From Deltaproteobacteria bacterium (GTDB lineage: Bacteria; Desulfobacterota; Syntrophia; Syntrophales; UBA2210): DNA of 15,102 nucleotides. Below are positions 6,649 to 14,324 of this stretch, piece after piece (the stretch's first letter is position 1; each line of letters starts with the position of its first letter). The DNA lies in contig JAFGQD010000040.1 of assembly GCA_016935875.1 (NCBI GenBank), forward strand, positions 1 through 15,102, written 5' to 3'. The position numbers were made by a program, and so were the translations under genes. The notes below the pieces were generated by a model. The model saw only the letters and a list, made by a program, of their open reading frames with translations, was not told where the DNA came from and searched no databases.

Positions 6649-7887
6649 ATGGTTGTAGTGACTCCGTTCAGGGCCGTAAGGCCGACAAAAAAATATGTAA
6701 AAGATGTTGCATCTTATCCATATGATGTACTTGATTCACGAGAGGCGAGAATGTTGACCCGCGAGAACGCAAAAAGTTTTCTGCGCATCGTGAAATCAGA
6801 GGTGGATTTCCCTGACAATGGTATCTGTCATGAGGAAGTGTATGAAAAGGCGAGAGAAAACCTGTATGATTTTCTGAAGAGGGGCATCCTGTTTCAGGAT
6901 GAAAAGAGTTGCTTTTATATCTACAGACAGAAGACAGATGATCATGCCCAGTACGGAATAGTAGGCTGTGTCAATGTGGCCGATTACGAAGCGGGCATCA
7001 TAAAAAAACATGAATTGACGAGGAAAGACAAGGAACTCGACAGGATAATGCATATCGACAGGGTGAACGCCCAGACTGGCCCTGTATTTATGACGTACAA
7101 GGCTTCGAAGACTATTGATGTGATGGTTAACAACATCGTTTCGGGCAATCCTGAATATGACTTTACGGCCGATGATGGTATAGCCCACAGTGTGTGGGTT
7201 GTGGAAGAAGAAGATCTTATTGAAGGGATAAAACATGAATTCGGGAAACTGGATTCGCTGTACATAGCCGATGGTCACCACAGAGTAAGCGCAGCGGCTG
7301 CCGTTGCCGGAATGCGCCGGGAAGGAAATACAAGCCACGATGGGAAAGAAGAGTACAACTATATCATGGCCTTGATTTGCCCTCATAATCAGCTGAATGT
7401 TATGGATTATAACAGAGTTGTCAGAGACTTAGGCGGGCTTGATGAAGAAGAATTCATCAAAAGTGTACAAGAGCGCTTCATCCTGTCGGATGATTTCAAA
7501 GAGCGATCGCCACAGCGGCGAGGCGATTTCGGGATGTATATGAACGGAATCTGGTACAGGCTTCGAGCAATGGAGGGGGATTACGACGGGGATGACCCTG
7601 TCGGTCTGCTGGATGTATCCATACTACAGGACAGGCTGTTGGAGCCGGTACTGGGCATTGATGATCCGAGGACAGATGAAAGGATACTCTTCGTCGGAGG
7701 AAGAAGGGGAATGGGTGAGCTTGAAAGATTAGTGGATTCGGGTGAATATGCGGTGGCTTTCTCCCTGTATCCCACAAGCATGGATCAGCTCATGGAGATC
7801 GCGGACATGGGGAAAACCATGCCGCCTAAATCCACGTGGTTTGAACCAAAGCCCCGGAGCGGAATATTTGTACATCTGCTGGATTGA
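6649..7887 (+). CDS. DUF1015 (COG4198) family protein, possible small-molecule kinase
   Basis: Encodes 412 residues covering a full-length DUF1015 protein. Family marks are the N-terminal VTPFRAVRP, ASYPYDV near residue 27, the KKHELTRKDKE segment near 120-130, and the strongly conserved IADGHHRVSAAA with DGHHR at residues 208-212. The DGHHR segment resembles the DGHTR motif of ParB/Srx-fold serine kinase SerK. COG4198 genes often lie beside serA/serC elsewhere, so a phosphotransfer role in serine metabolism has been a reasonable guess; no serine genes are in this window. I chose ATG 6649 because AAAAGGGGAG lies about eight bases upstream; a GTG at 6640 would overlap that site. The lytic transglycosylase gene follows 59 bases later. 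There is no signal peptide or membrane segment. Confidence 0.92.
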   Translation: MVVVTPFRAVRPTKKYVKDVASYPYDVLDSREARMLTRENAKSFLRIVKSEVDFPDNGICHEEVYEKARENLYDFLKRGILFQDEKSCFYIYRQKTDDHAQYGIVGCVNVADYEAGIIKKHELTRKDKELDRIMHIDRVNAQTGPVFMTYKASKTIDVMVNNIVSGNPEYDFTADDGIAHSVWVVEEEDLIEGIKHEFGKLDSLYIADGHHRVSAAAAVAGMRREGNTSHDGKEEYNYIMALICPHNQLNVMDYNRVVRDLGGLDEEEFIKSVQERFILSDDFKERSPQRRGDFGMYMNGIWYRLRAMEGDYDGDDPVGLLDVSILQDRLLEPVLGIDDPRTDERILFVGGRRGMGELERLVDSGEYAVAFSLYPTSMDQLMEIADMGKTMPPKSTWFEPKPRSGIFVHLLD

Positions 7888-7946
7888 CCGGTATGCGTGC
7901 GTCGTCACTGACGGAAACCCTGAAACGAAAGGAATCCCCAGAGTAC

Positions 7947-8534
7947 ATGATGACACGGATTCATAGATACGTAACAGCTCTGATTGGGGTATTGCTTTTA
8001 TTCGCATCTGTGCCTTTCCTGTACGCGGACATCTACATGTTTATCGACAAGGACGGTAATCCCTGCTTCACAAATCTTGTACCGCCCACATCAGAATACC
8101 GGGTAATTGTAAGGGAAAGAAAAAAGTTTTCCGGACCCTCTTCGACGAACAGGTATGATGAATACATCGAAGAGGCATCCAGGAAACACGGGGTCTCCTT
8201 TCCACTGATAAAGGCTATCATGAAGGCGGAATCGGATTTTGACTCGAAGGCCGTATCAAAAAAGGGGGCGAAAGGGCTCATGCAGATCATGCCCTCCAAT
8301 TTCAAGATTCTCGGGATAAAAGATCCTTTTAATCCCAGGGAGAGCATTATGGGAGGGGTACTCTATTTCAAGCAGCTGTTGGATCGTTTCAACGGAAAGA
8401 TTCACCTGGCGCTTGCCGCCTATAATGCCGGTCCTGATAGCGTTGACCGATCCAGTGGAATTCCTCCGATACGGGAGACGGAGGATTACGTAGAGAAAGT
8501 TTTGGAATATTATAAAATGTTCAAGAAAGGATAG
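7947..8534 (+). CDS. Secreted lytic transglycosylase (DUF4124 + SLT domain)
   Basis: Encodes 195 residues. An N-terminal signal peptide (basic MMTRIHR, hydrophobic VTALIGVLLLFASVPF, likely cleavage after LYA near residue 27) sends it across the inner membrane. A short DUF4124-like segment follows (IYMFIDKDGNPCFTN). Residues of about 70-190 form a Slt70-type goose-lysozyme domain. The catalytic glutamate is E95 in IMKAESDFD, followed by SKKGAKGLMQIMP and ALAAYNAGPDSV, all diagnostic. It should cleave the MurNAc-GlcNAc bond of peptidoglycan to give 1,6-anhydro products. ATG 7947 gives a clean signal peptide and has AAAGGAA 12 bases upstream; ATG 7950 is also possible. A TTG at 7884 would add 21 residues before the signal peptide. 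It converges on the DUF5658 gene, 28 bases away. Confidence 0.92.
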   Translation: MMTRIHRYVTALIGVLLLFASVPFLYADIYMFIDKDGNPCFTNLVPPTSEYRVIVRERKKFSGPSSTNRYDEYIEEASRKHGVSFPLIKAIMKAESDFDSKAVSKKGAKGLMQIMPSNFKILGIKDPFNPRESIMGGVLYFKQLLDRFNGKIHLALAAYNAGPDSVDRSSGIPPIRETEDYVEKVLEYYKMFKKG

Positions 8535-8562
8535 ATTACATCGACGTAAAATCAGGAGAGGG

Positions 8563-8925
8563 TTATATGCTGTTAAGAAAGCTCGCGAATCGGAGATGGT
8601 GAAGGAGGACCGAATAATAAACGGTAAATACCGAAAAGAGCCCGACCACGGCAAAGGGATGTCTCCGGTACCGCCACAGGAGAAACAGACAGAGCGAGAC
8701 CAGAACGATCTTGACGAGGGCAAAAAGGGCCGGGCGAACATACAGAAGTTGCCCCATGAGGATATTGACCTCTCTCATCAGACCTAACTGTGACCAGACC
8801 AGCGTGAACAACAGATCCAGAATATTCATGACAACGACGGCCACGATGATTCCGTTGAGCCATTGGAGGTGTTGGGGGGTTCCCACGGGGATGGTGTATC
8901 CGGTCAAAAGGATTCTCCTCTTCAT
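8563..8925 (-). CDS. DUF5658 membrane protein
   Basis: Encodes 120 residues with three to four hydrophobic helices. The spaced pattern NILDLLFTLVW, then GLMREVNILM, ALFALVKIVLV and a final VYYSVLLHHL, fits the DUF5658 family, whose function is unknown. It is an integral inner-membrane protein. The start is uncertain. ATG 8925 has only GGAAA upstream, whereas an in-frame TTG at 8907 is preceded by AGGAGA at ideal spacing and would give a protein six residues shorter. It lies downstream of the MATE gene on the same strand but has its own strong-looking promoter, so it need not depend on MATE transcription. Confidence 0.78.
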   Translation of the reverse strand: MKRRILLTGYTIPVGTPQHLQWLNGIIVAVVVMNILDLLFTLVWSQLGLMREVNILMGQLLYVRPALFALVKIVLVSLCLFLLWRYRRHPFAVVGLFSVFTVYYSVLLHHLRFASFLNSI

Positions 8926-8958
8926 ATGGTTTCCAGTTACAGATCATTTACCAACGTC

Positions 8959-8987
8959 ATATAATTGTTTCTTTCCCGCCTTGTCAA
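8959..8987 (-). promoter_or_regulatory. Near-consensus sigma70 promoter of the DUF5658 gene
   Basis: On the minus strand a perfect TTGACA (8987-8982) is followed after 17 bases by TTATAT (8964-8959). The predicted start of transcription near 8952 leaves about 27 bases of leader before ATG 8925. The -35 box includes the TGA stop of the MATE gene (8986-8984). Confidence 0.68.
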
Positions 8988-10381
8988 TATTTTTCTGACA
9001 CAACCGCTGATTGCGACTCAGGCTTCGCCTTTTTCAGTCTGCGCATCTCTACCTGTATCCAGACCAATATTACGGAAAAGGATATGATATTTGAGACGGG
9101 TTGCACCATCCACACACCGTCCAGGCCGAAGTATATCGGCATCAGGTAAATCAGAGGAACTACAAACAGAACCTGGCGGCCGACCATCAATATCATGGAA
9201 GTCAATCCTCTTCCCATGCCAAGCAGGATATTGATCCACACAATCATTGGTCCCACGAGTATCTGTGTTGCGATAAACATCCTCAGTCCGGGAACGGCGA
9301 TTACAAGAAGTTCGGGATCACTCGTAAAGACCTCCAGCAATGGACGGGCAAATATTTCAACAAGGAGAAAACTAATCCCTCCTATAAGCACTGAAAATTT
9401 CGTTGTCACACGTGCTATCTCTTTGATACGGGTGTAATTACGTGCCCCGTAATTATAGCCGGTCATAGGCATCACCCCATGCCCTATTCCAAAGAGTATC
9501 ATCATAAGCACCCCGTTTATCCGAAAACCAAGTCCCAGAGTAGCAATCGCCAGATGGCCGAAACTGCCCAGCTTGTGGTTGTAGATTACAAGTACCGCGC
9601 TCATCGCAATATGGGTGATAAATGAGGGAAATCCAACCTGGTAGATGGGTACTATGATCGACCATCTCGGAATGATATCTCTGAATTGTACATGATACCC
9701 GGATCGACGGGAGAAAAGAAAGTACAGAGACAGGAAGAAGGCCGAAAACTGGGCCATTACGGTTGCGATGGCCGCCCCTCTGATTCCCATTTCCGGGAAT
9801 GGCCCCCATCCGAAAATAAGAAAAGGATCGAGAGTCGCATTCAGTACCGCCGATGTTATGATGACGAACATGGGTACCTTCGGATTACCCTCCGCCCGGA
9901 AGAGATAGTCCGACATCATCATAAAAAACAGAAAGGGTGCGCCGAATACAACGATTTCCAGGTATATTCTGGAGAGAGGAAGGATATTTCCCGGGGCGCC
10001 GAAGAATCTCAACACCGGCTCACAGAAAATGGTGCATGAAAGGATGATTAGTATTCCGAAGAATGCACAGAGAAAGACGATCTGTCCCGCTGTTCCGTTA
10101 GCTCTTGCATTATTCCCCGCTCCGAACATGCGGGAGGCAAAGGAACCAGCGCCCACGCCGGTTCCCATCCCTATGCTTCCAAGCAGTATCTGAATGGGGA
10201 AACAAATGGTAAGCGCCGCGATGGCCTCCGGACTGATTTTGCTTATCCAGAACGTGTCGACCACATTATACATAGCCATGACGAGCATTGCCACCACCGA
10301 CGGCAGGCTCATTTTATAGAGCAGGGATCCAATCGGGTCTTTCCCCAGATCGAGCATCTTTTTTTCTTTATTTGCCTTCAT
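8984..10381 (-). CDS. MATE family multidrug/toxin exporter
   Basis: Encodes 465 residues with about twelve hydrophobic helices arranged as two related halves, the normal size for a MATE exporter. It starts with the family-typical LGKDPIGSLLYKMSLPSVVAMLVMAMYNVVDTFWIS. Other marks are GMGTGVGAGSFASRMFGAG, FRAEGNPKVPM, and, opening the second half, FGIGHGVMPMTGYNYGARNY. It resembles the MepA/DinF side of the superfamily. MATE proteins use a Na+ or H+ gradient to export cationic drugs, dyes or metabolites at the inner membrane; the substrate here is unknown. The ATG at 10381 has no strong SD; ATG at 10357 is an alternative that removes a short lysine-rich head. It is transcribed divergently from miaA across an 83-base spacer. 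Confidence 0.94.
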   Translation of the reverse strand: MKANKEKKMLDLGKDPIGSLLYKMSLPSVVAMLVMAMYNVVDTFWISKISPEAIAALTICFPIQILLGSIGMGTGVGAGSFASRMFGAGNNARANGTAGQIVFLCAFFGILIILSCTIFCEPVLRFFGAPGNILPLSRIYLEIVVFGAPFLFFMMMSDYLFRAEGNPKVPMFVIITSAVLNATLDPFLIFGWGPFPEMGIRGAAIATVMAQFSAFFLSLYFLFSRRSGYHVQFRDIIPRWSIIVPIYQVGFPSFITHIAMSAVLVIYNHKLGSFGHLAIATLGLGFRINGVLMMILFGIGHGVMPMTGYNYGARNYTRIKEIARVTTKFSVLIGGISFLLVEIFARPLLEVFTSDPELLVIAVPGLRMFIATQILVGPMIVWINILLGMGRGLTSMILMVGRQVLFVVPLIYLMPIYFGLDGVWMVQPVSNIISFSVILVWIQVEMRRLKKAKPESQSAVVSEKY

Positions 10382-10464
10382 ATATCAGTGTAGGTTATAC
10401 GGCATTCGTATCGTAATCTCATATACGAGCTTGTCATACATTAAAAAAGGGAATTCGTAAACAG

Positions 10465-11388
10465 GTGAAAACGGGAAGGCACAATCTTATCGTTATATTA
10501 GGACCTACCGCGTCCGGTAAGACACGGGTAGCGGCCATGCTCGCGAGAGAAATCGGCTCTGAGATCATCTCCGCCGATTCGCGCCAGGTGTACAGGGGGA
10601 TGGATCTAGGAACGGGCAAGGATATCTCGGAATTTGTGGTGGATGATATGGTGATTCCCCACCACCTGATCGATATCGTTGATGCCGACTATGAGTTCAA
10701 TCTCTTTGAGTATCAGAAGATGTTTTACCGCTCTTTTTCAGAGATTTCGGAACGGGGGATTATTCCGATTATGGTAGGCGGAACGGGACTCTATATAGAA
10801 GCGGTGGTTAGGGGGTACCGCATGCACGAGGTTCCGGAAAATTCTTCTCTGCGCGGGGAACTCCGGAAAATGGATATGGATGCCATGAGGGATCGTCTCT
10901 TACAAAACAATCCCGCTGTGCATAATACGACGGATACACAGGACCGGGATCGCCTGATACGAGCCATTGAGATCGTTGAGCACTCGAAGGAACATGGATT
11001 TGTTGAAGAAGTGGAGCGTCCCCGAATCGCCCCCTTTATCATCGGTATCCGCTGGGAAAGAAGTGTCCTTCGCGAAAGGATTACAAGGCGCCTGAAAGAG
11101 CGTATCGATATGGGAATGATCGAAGAGGTCAAAGACCTCCATAATCAGGGCGTGAGCTGGGCGCGGCTGGACTCTTTCGGGCTGGAGTACCGCTATGTGA
11201 GCCGCTACCTTCAGGGAGAGATGGACTTTGATGAGATGTTCAGCCAGCTCGGCACGCGAATACACCAGTTCTCCAAGAGGCAGATGACTTGGTTCAGGCG
11301 TATGGAGAAACGGGGGATCGTTATTCGCTGGATAGACAACGCTGAGTATGATTCGATCAAACGGCTGATTGAGGAACACGTTGGATGA
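10465..11388 (+). CDS. miaA: tRNA dimethylallyltransferase MiaA
   Basis: Encodes 307 residues, normal for MiaA, which transfers a dimethylallyl group to N6 of A37 in tRNAs reading UNN codons. Visible motifs are the P-loop GPTASGKT (13-20), SADSRQVYRGMDLGTGK (36-52, including catalytic Asp38), PHHLID (65-70), GGTGLYIEAV (105-114, with conserved Thr107), and DRLIRAIEI near residue 165. The C-terminal end TRIHQFSKRQMTWFRR is characteristic of the family. The start is GTG at 10465. AAGGGA lies 12 bases upstream, a rather long spacing; no better codon is in frame. It overlaps the following glycosyltransferase by the 4-nt ATGA. The partner that methylthiolates i6A (MiaB) is not in the window. Confidence 0.96.
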   Translation: MKTGRHNLIVILGPTASGKTRVAAMLAREIGSEIISADSRQVYRGMDLGTGKDISEFVVDDMVIPHHLIDIVDADYEFNLFEYQKMFYRSFSEISERGIIPIMVGGTGLYIEAVVRGYRMHEVPENSSLRGELRKMDMDAMRDRLLQNNPAVHNTTDTQDRDRLIRAIEIVEHSKEHGFVEEVERPRIAPFIIGIRWERSVLRERITRRLKERIDMGMIEEVKDLHNQGVSWARLDSFGLEYRYVSRYLQGEMDFDEMFSQLGTRIHQFSKRQMTWFRRMEKRGIVIRWIDNAEYDSIKRLIEEHVG

Positions 11389-12743
11389 CTATACCCGGAA
11401 ACATTGAGAAATATCTGACGCATTACTCTGTGGGAACCAGATGGCGTATTGTCTCAGGATCACTCAGGGGGATCGATACTGTTGTAGTGATTCCCGCCCT
11501 TGCCGAATCGGGCCATATCTTCAAGACCATTGCCGGTCTTTCCGAAAATCCGCCGGACGAGCTTTCCCGCACGCTGGTTGTCTGCGTAATTAATAACGGG
11601 GATGCGGACGTCGTATCGGCGGATGCATTTACCGATAATCAACGCACACTCAAAATCCTGAGACGCCTGATTGATGATGACGGCGGCGATGTGCCGAACT
11701 CTCGGCAATCCGTATACTTCGACCGCATCAGACAGAGCGGTCTGCGAGTAGCATATATCGACGCCTCTTCACCCGGGATGGAAATGCCGGGTAAAAGCGC
11801 GGGTGTGGGGTTTGCGAGAAAGATCGGCATGGATCTCGCGCTGAAAGTATTCAACTACGATAATGATTATCCGAAGCTCCTTCTCTGCCTGGATGCCGAT
11901 ACGCTGGTCGAGCCCAATTACCTTTCTGCCGTGCGGGACTTCTTTGAAAAAGAAAGGGCCACCACATCTGTCATTGCCTTTGCGCACCAGGATGCGGACT
12001 CTGCTGATGAACAGGCCGCTATCTGCTGTTACGAGATCTTTCTCCGCTATTATGTCCTCAGTCTGCGCTGGGCAGGATCACCCTACGCCTTTCATTCCAT
12101 AGGTTCCACTATGGTATGCACCGCCGGGGGATACGCGACGGTGAGGGGTATGAATAAAAGGAGGGCAGGGGAGGATTTCTACTTTCTCGATAAGCTTGCG
12201 AAGATCGGCAGGGTGGGAAGGATAACCGCCACCACGGTTCACCCCTCTTCGAGACAGTCCCGCCGTGTTCCATTCGGCACGGGAAAACGGGTCATCAGAT
12301 TTACCGAGGGGAATGAAAGTGAATACAGCCTGTATAATCCCCGATCCTTCGCGGTGCTCAAGGAGTGGCTCGAATATATGTCATCCTGCCGCGATATGGA
12401 TCCGGAGACCATACTGGCGCATGCCGCAGACATGCACCCGTCTCTGGAGATGTTCCTGCACATGCGCCGCTTCTGCGAGGTGTGGCCCCGGATCGTGACG
12501 AACAGCGGCGATGAAGCCCACCTTAGCAGTCACTTTTCCCGGTGGTTCGACGGGTTCGAGACCTTCAAGCTGATCCGTCACCTGACAAATAACGGCCTCC
12601 CGCCGGTCGATATGTTTGACGCCCTGAGGCAGCTCATGGAGATGATGGGAAAGAAACTCCCGGTTGAAATTCAACCTGGCTTCGTACCTCCGTTTCAGGA
12701 GCAGATGGGGATCCTTGATTATCTCAGAAAGATTGACCGGTGA
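11385..12743 (+). CDS. Family-2-like glycosyltransferase
   Basis: Encodes 452 residues. The N-terminal VVVIPALAESG strand (33-43), LLCLDADTLVEPNYL with the DAD metal-binding motif (170-172), and AGEDFYFLDKLAK (261-273, supplying the usual acidic catalytic residue) indicate a GT-A fold of the GT2 type. GKSAGVGFARKIGMD between them fits the acceptor-proximal region. PSSRQSRRVPFGTGKR follows near residue 290, and the last 150 residues are helical without clear homology. There are no membrane spans and no signal peptide, so it is cytoplasmic or peripheral. It starts at ATG 11385, overlapping the miaA stop by 4 nt, so translation is coupled. The nucleotide sugar and acceptor are unknown. A weak GGTG-AGGA-CACC hairpin with a following T5 run spans the stop. 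Confidence 0.85.
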   Translation: MTIPGNIEKYLTHYSVGTRWRIVSGSLRGIDTVVVIPALAESGHIFKTIAGLSENPPDELSRTLVVCVINNGDADVVSADAFTDNQRTLKILRRLIDDDGGDVPNSRQSVYFDRIRQSGLRVAYIDASSPGMEMPGKSAGVGFARKIGMDLALKVFNYDNDYPKLLLCLDADTLVEPNYLSAVRDFFEKERATTSVIAFAHQDADSADEQAAICCYEIFLRYYVLSLRWAGSPYAFHSIGSTMVCTAGGYATVRGMNKRRAGEDFYFLDKLAKIGRVGRITATTVHPSSRQSRRVPFGTGKRVIRFTEGNESEYSLYNPRSFAVLKEWLEYMSSCRDMDPETILAHAADMHPSLEMFLHMRRFCEVWPRIVTNSGDEAHLSSHFSRWFDGFETFKLIRHLTNNGLPPVDMFDALRQLMEMMGKKLPVEIQPGFVPPFQEQMGILDYLRKIDR

Positions 12744-12813
12744 GGACACCCATTTTTGTCAAATTGGGATCAAGGGTGATGTGCACACCGAAAGGCACCG
12801 ATGCAATTTTGAA

Positions 12814-12859
12814 TTGAACAGCGAGCGCGTTCCCCGCAACTTATTGCGGGGAACTTCAA
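12814..12859 (+). repeat. Compact copy of the dispersed hairpin repeat (copy B)
   Basis: A 46-base element begins TTGAA and ends TTCAA. It contains a GCGAGCGC box and a perfect 11-bp hairpin GTTCCCCGCAA-CTTA-TTGCGGGGAAC (12829-12854). There is no run of T after the stem, so it does not look like an intrinsic terminator. It lies 70 bases after the glycosyltransferase gene and is in the same orientation as copy C at 14186. Confidence 0.75.
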
Positions 12860-12881
12860 ATAAGAATCATTCTGAAAATTC

Positions 12882-12910
12882 TTGCATTCTCTTTTCTACG
12901 GTTTTATACA
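12882..12910 (+). promoter_or_regulatory. Candidate promoter of the acyltransferase gene
   Basis: TTGCAT (12882-12887) and TATACA (12905-12910) are separated by 17 bases in an AT-rich stretch upstream of the gene at 12981. The -35 match is poor and the -10 match is moderate. Apart from copy B of the repeat, the spacer 12744-12980 shows nothing else. Confidence 0.33.
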
Positions 12911-12980
12911 TATCATTATTTATTCGTAGAGTTGTCAAATAACGGAAATACACAATAACTCCATATTACATACTTACGGA

Positions 12981-14189
12981 ATGTCCATCATGAAAAACAA
13001 GTGCAAACATCTCATTTTTGACATTGCTATCTTCTGCTTCTTTGTTGCCGGCCGGTTGATGCATCAGAGACCAAAACTGAAAGGCAGGGAAAATCTTACA
13101 AACATTCCCCTTCCGATTATTTTTACGGTCACTCACGACAGCTATTTCGAGATACCGTCGCTGTCAAAGGTCTACCAAGCGCTCAAACCGAGACCGGTAT
13201 TTACCGTTATGGCAAAAGGGGATTTCCTGAGCGGCAATTATCTTTCATCAAATTTCCGTGTAAAGAATCCTTTTCTCAGGTCAATATTCCGAATATTTGA
13301 TAAATCGGGCATACCGAAAATCTTTTTCAAGATAATGAATGTATCGACCATCCACCGGCCGTTTCTTGAAAGTGCCGTAAAAAATAATGATAGTATGAAA
13401 AGGGAGGTTTCCGGACAGATCACCCATTTTAAAGAGGCTATAGCGCAGGGCATGTCGACACTTGTATTTCCTGAAGGAACAACCTGGGGGTTCGGCGGTC
13501 TGAAGAAAATAAGAAGCTCTGCCTACCAGCTGGTAAGCAGTACTTTTTCCCAATACAGGAAAAAAGTATACGTACTTCCGATCAATGTGAAGGTGGACCG
13601 GCTGGTTCAGGGATGTAAAGACGTCTTTATCAACGTGGGAAAACCACAATTTATCATAAAGTCCAAAGAGGAATTCAACCAACACCTTCATGACACCCTT
13701 CAGAGGCTTCACACGATCACCTTCAGTCAGATAGGGGCATACTATCTGAAAAAGGCTGCCGTAATCGGGTCCCGAACAAGGAAAGAGATTATCCTGTCCA
13801 GAGAAATCGTGACCGGTCACATCGAAAAGATTGTCAGCGATATGTATTCAAAAGTAAAGGGGAAAATCCTTCCCGCCTTTGATGTGAATCTTATCGATAA
13901 AGAATATCTCACGGAGAAGATCAACGGTTTCTTGGAGTACTGCACCAGGAACAACTATCTTATCGAAACGTCGCGGGGCACGGGGACAGAACTGTATATC
14001 ATCAACAGGGAAAAAGTGCTTACCCAATACCCTGCAAAGGTATTCCGGAAACTCAATCCGGTGGGATTTCACGCAAACGAACTTGTTTCGATCGGCGAAC
14101 AAGAGATCGAACCTCTCTTCAATATCTCCGGGTTCCTGGATACACAGGCGGCGGGATTGAAGTCGGGCCAGGGTGCCTATCTAAACTGA
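12981..14189 (+). CDS. PlsC-like acyltransferase with altered HX4D motif
   Basis: Encodes 402 residues. About residues 30-220 resemble a PlsC/LPLAT acyltransferase domain: the hydrophobic head DIAIFCFFVAG, motif I THDSYFE (His52), an IHRPF segment (Arg126) placed like motif II, and motif III LVFPEGTTWG (163-170). Such enzymes acylate lysophospholipids or related acceptors at the membrane. Two departures stand out: the usual aspartate of HX4D is glutamate (E57), and FPEGTR reads FPEGTT. The C-terminal 180 residues are not familiar. Base composition looks AT-richer than the neighbouring genes. ATG 12990 is a possible alternative start, with GGA nine bases before it. Copies of a hairpin repeat flank the gene, and the right copy contains its stop codon. 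The acyltransferase family is likely, but the substrate is unknown. Confidence 0.76.
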   Translation: MSIMKNKCKHLIFDIAIFCFFVAGRLMHQRPKLKGRENLTNIPLPIIFTVTHDSYFEIPSLSKVYQALKPRPVFTVMAKGDFLSGNYLSSNFRVKNPFLRSIFRIFDKSGIPKIFFKIMNVSTIHRPFLESAVKNNDSMKREVSGQITHFKEAIAQGMSTLVFPEGTTWGFGGLKKIRSSAYQLVSSTFSQYRKKVYVLPINVKVDRLVQGCKDVFINVGKPQFIIKSKEEFNQHLHDTLQRLHTITFSQIGAYYLKKAAVIGSRTRKEIILSREIVTGHIEKIVSDMYSKVKGKILPAFDVNLIDKEYLTEKINGFLEYCTRNNYLIETSRGTGTELYIINREKVLTQYPAKVFRKLNPVGFHANELVSIGEQEIEPLFNISGFLDTQAAGLKSGQGAYLN

Positions 14190-14271
14190 ACAGCGAGCAC
14201 AAGCGCATTCCCCGCAACTTGTCGGAGCAAAAGCGGAGATTCCGTTTATTCGGGATTGCGAGGAGCTTCAA
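14186..14271 (+). repeat. Extended copy of the dispersed hairpin repeat (copy C)
   Basis: It opens CTGAACAGCGAGC (TTGAACAGCGAGC in copy B), continues CGCATTCCCCGCAACTT, and ends TTGCGAGGAGCTTCAA. About 36 bases inserted in the loop position separate the two arms; the outer stem still pairs with one mismatch. The stop codon of the acyltransferase gene (14187-14189) lies within its first bases. The sequence from here to 14324 shows no gene. Confidence 0.65.
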
Positions 14272-14324
14272 TTACTGTAAATTCGTTCACCAATATTAGT
14301 CCCCGAGGTTTTCTCTTCAATCCC

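Noticed and set aside
6796..7386. 196-residue open frame on the minus strand inside the DUF1015 gene
   Set aside because: It is antisense to a conserved family protein and shows no motif or convincing ribosome-binding site.
8567..8602. 11-codon plus-strand ORF with a good AGGAGAGGG site before its ATG
   Set aside because: It is very short and antisense to the end of the DUF5658 gene; no sign of selection can be judged, and it is likely chance.
8573..8947. 124-residue minus-strand frame overlapping the DUF5658 gene
   Set aside because: It is the shifted frame of the same DNA; the frame at 8563-8925 has the membrane helices and DUF5658 pattern, whereas this one is polar and proline-rich.
10382..10464. 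Promoters and an inverted repeat (TCGTAT/ATACGA) in the MATE-miaA divergent spacer
   Set aside because: No -35/-10 pair with acceptable spacing could be defined on either strand; the 6-bp arms are too short to claim an operator.
12739..12757. GGTG-AGGA-CACC hairpin followed by TTTTT at the end of the glycosyltransferase gene
   Set aside because: The stem is only 4 bp and begins inside the last codon; too weak to call an intrinsic terminator.
12814..14271. Hairpin repeats as CRISPR repeats or intrinsic terminators
   Set aside because: They are far apart with no regular spacers and no cas genes, and the stems are not followed by a T tract.
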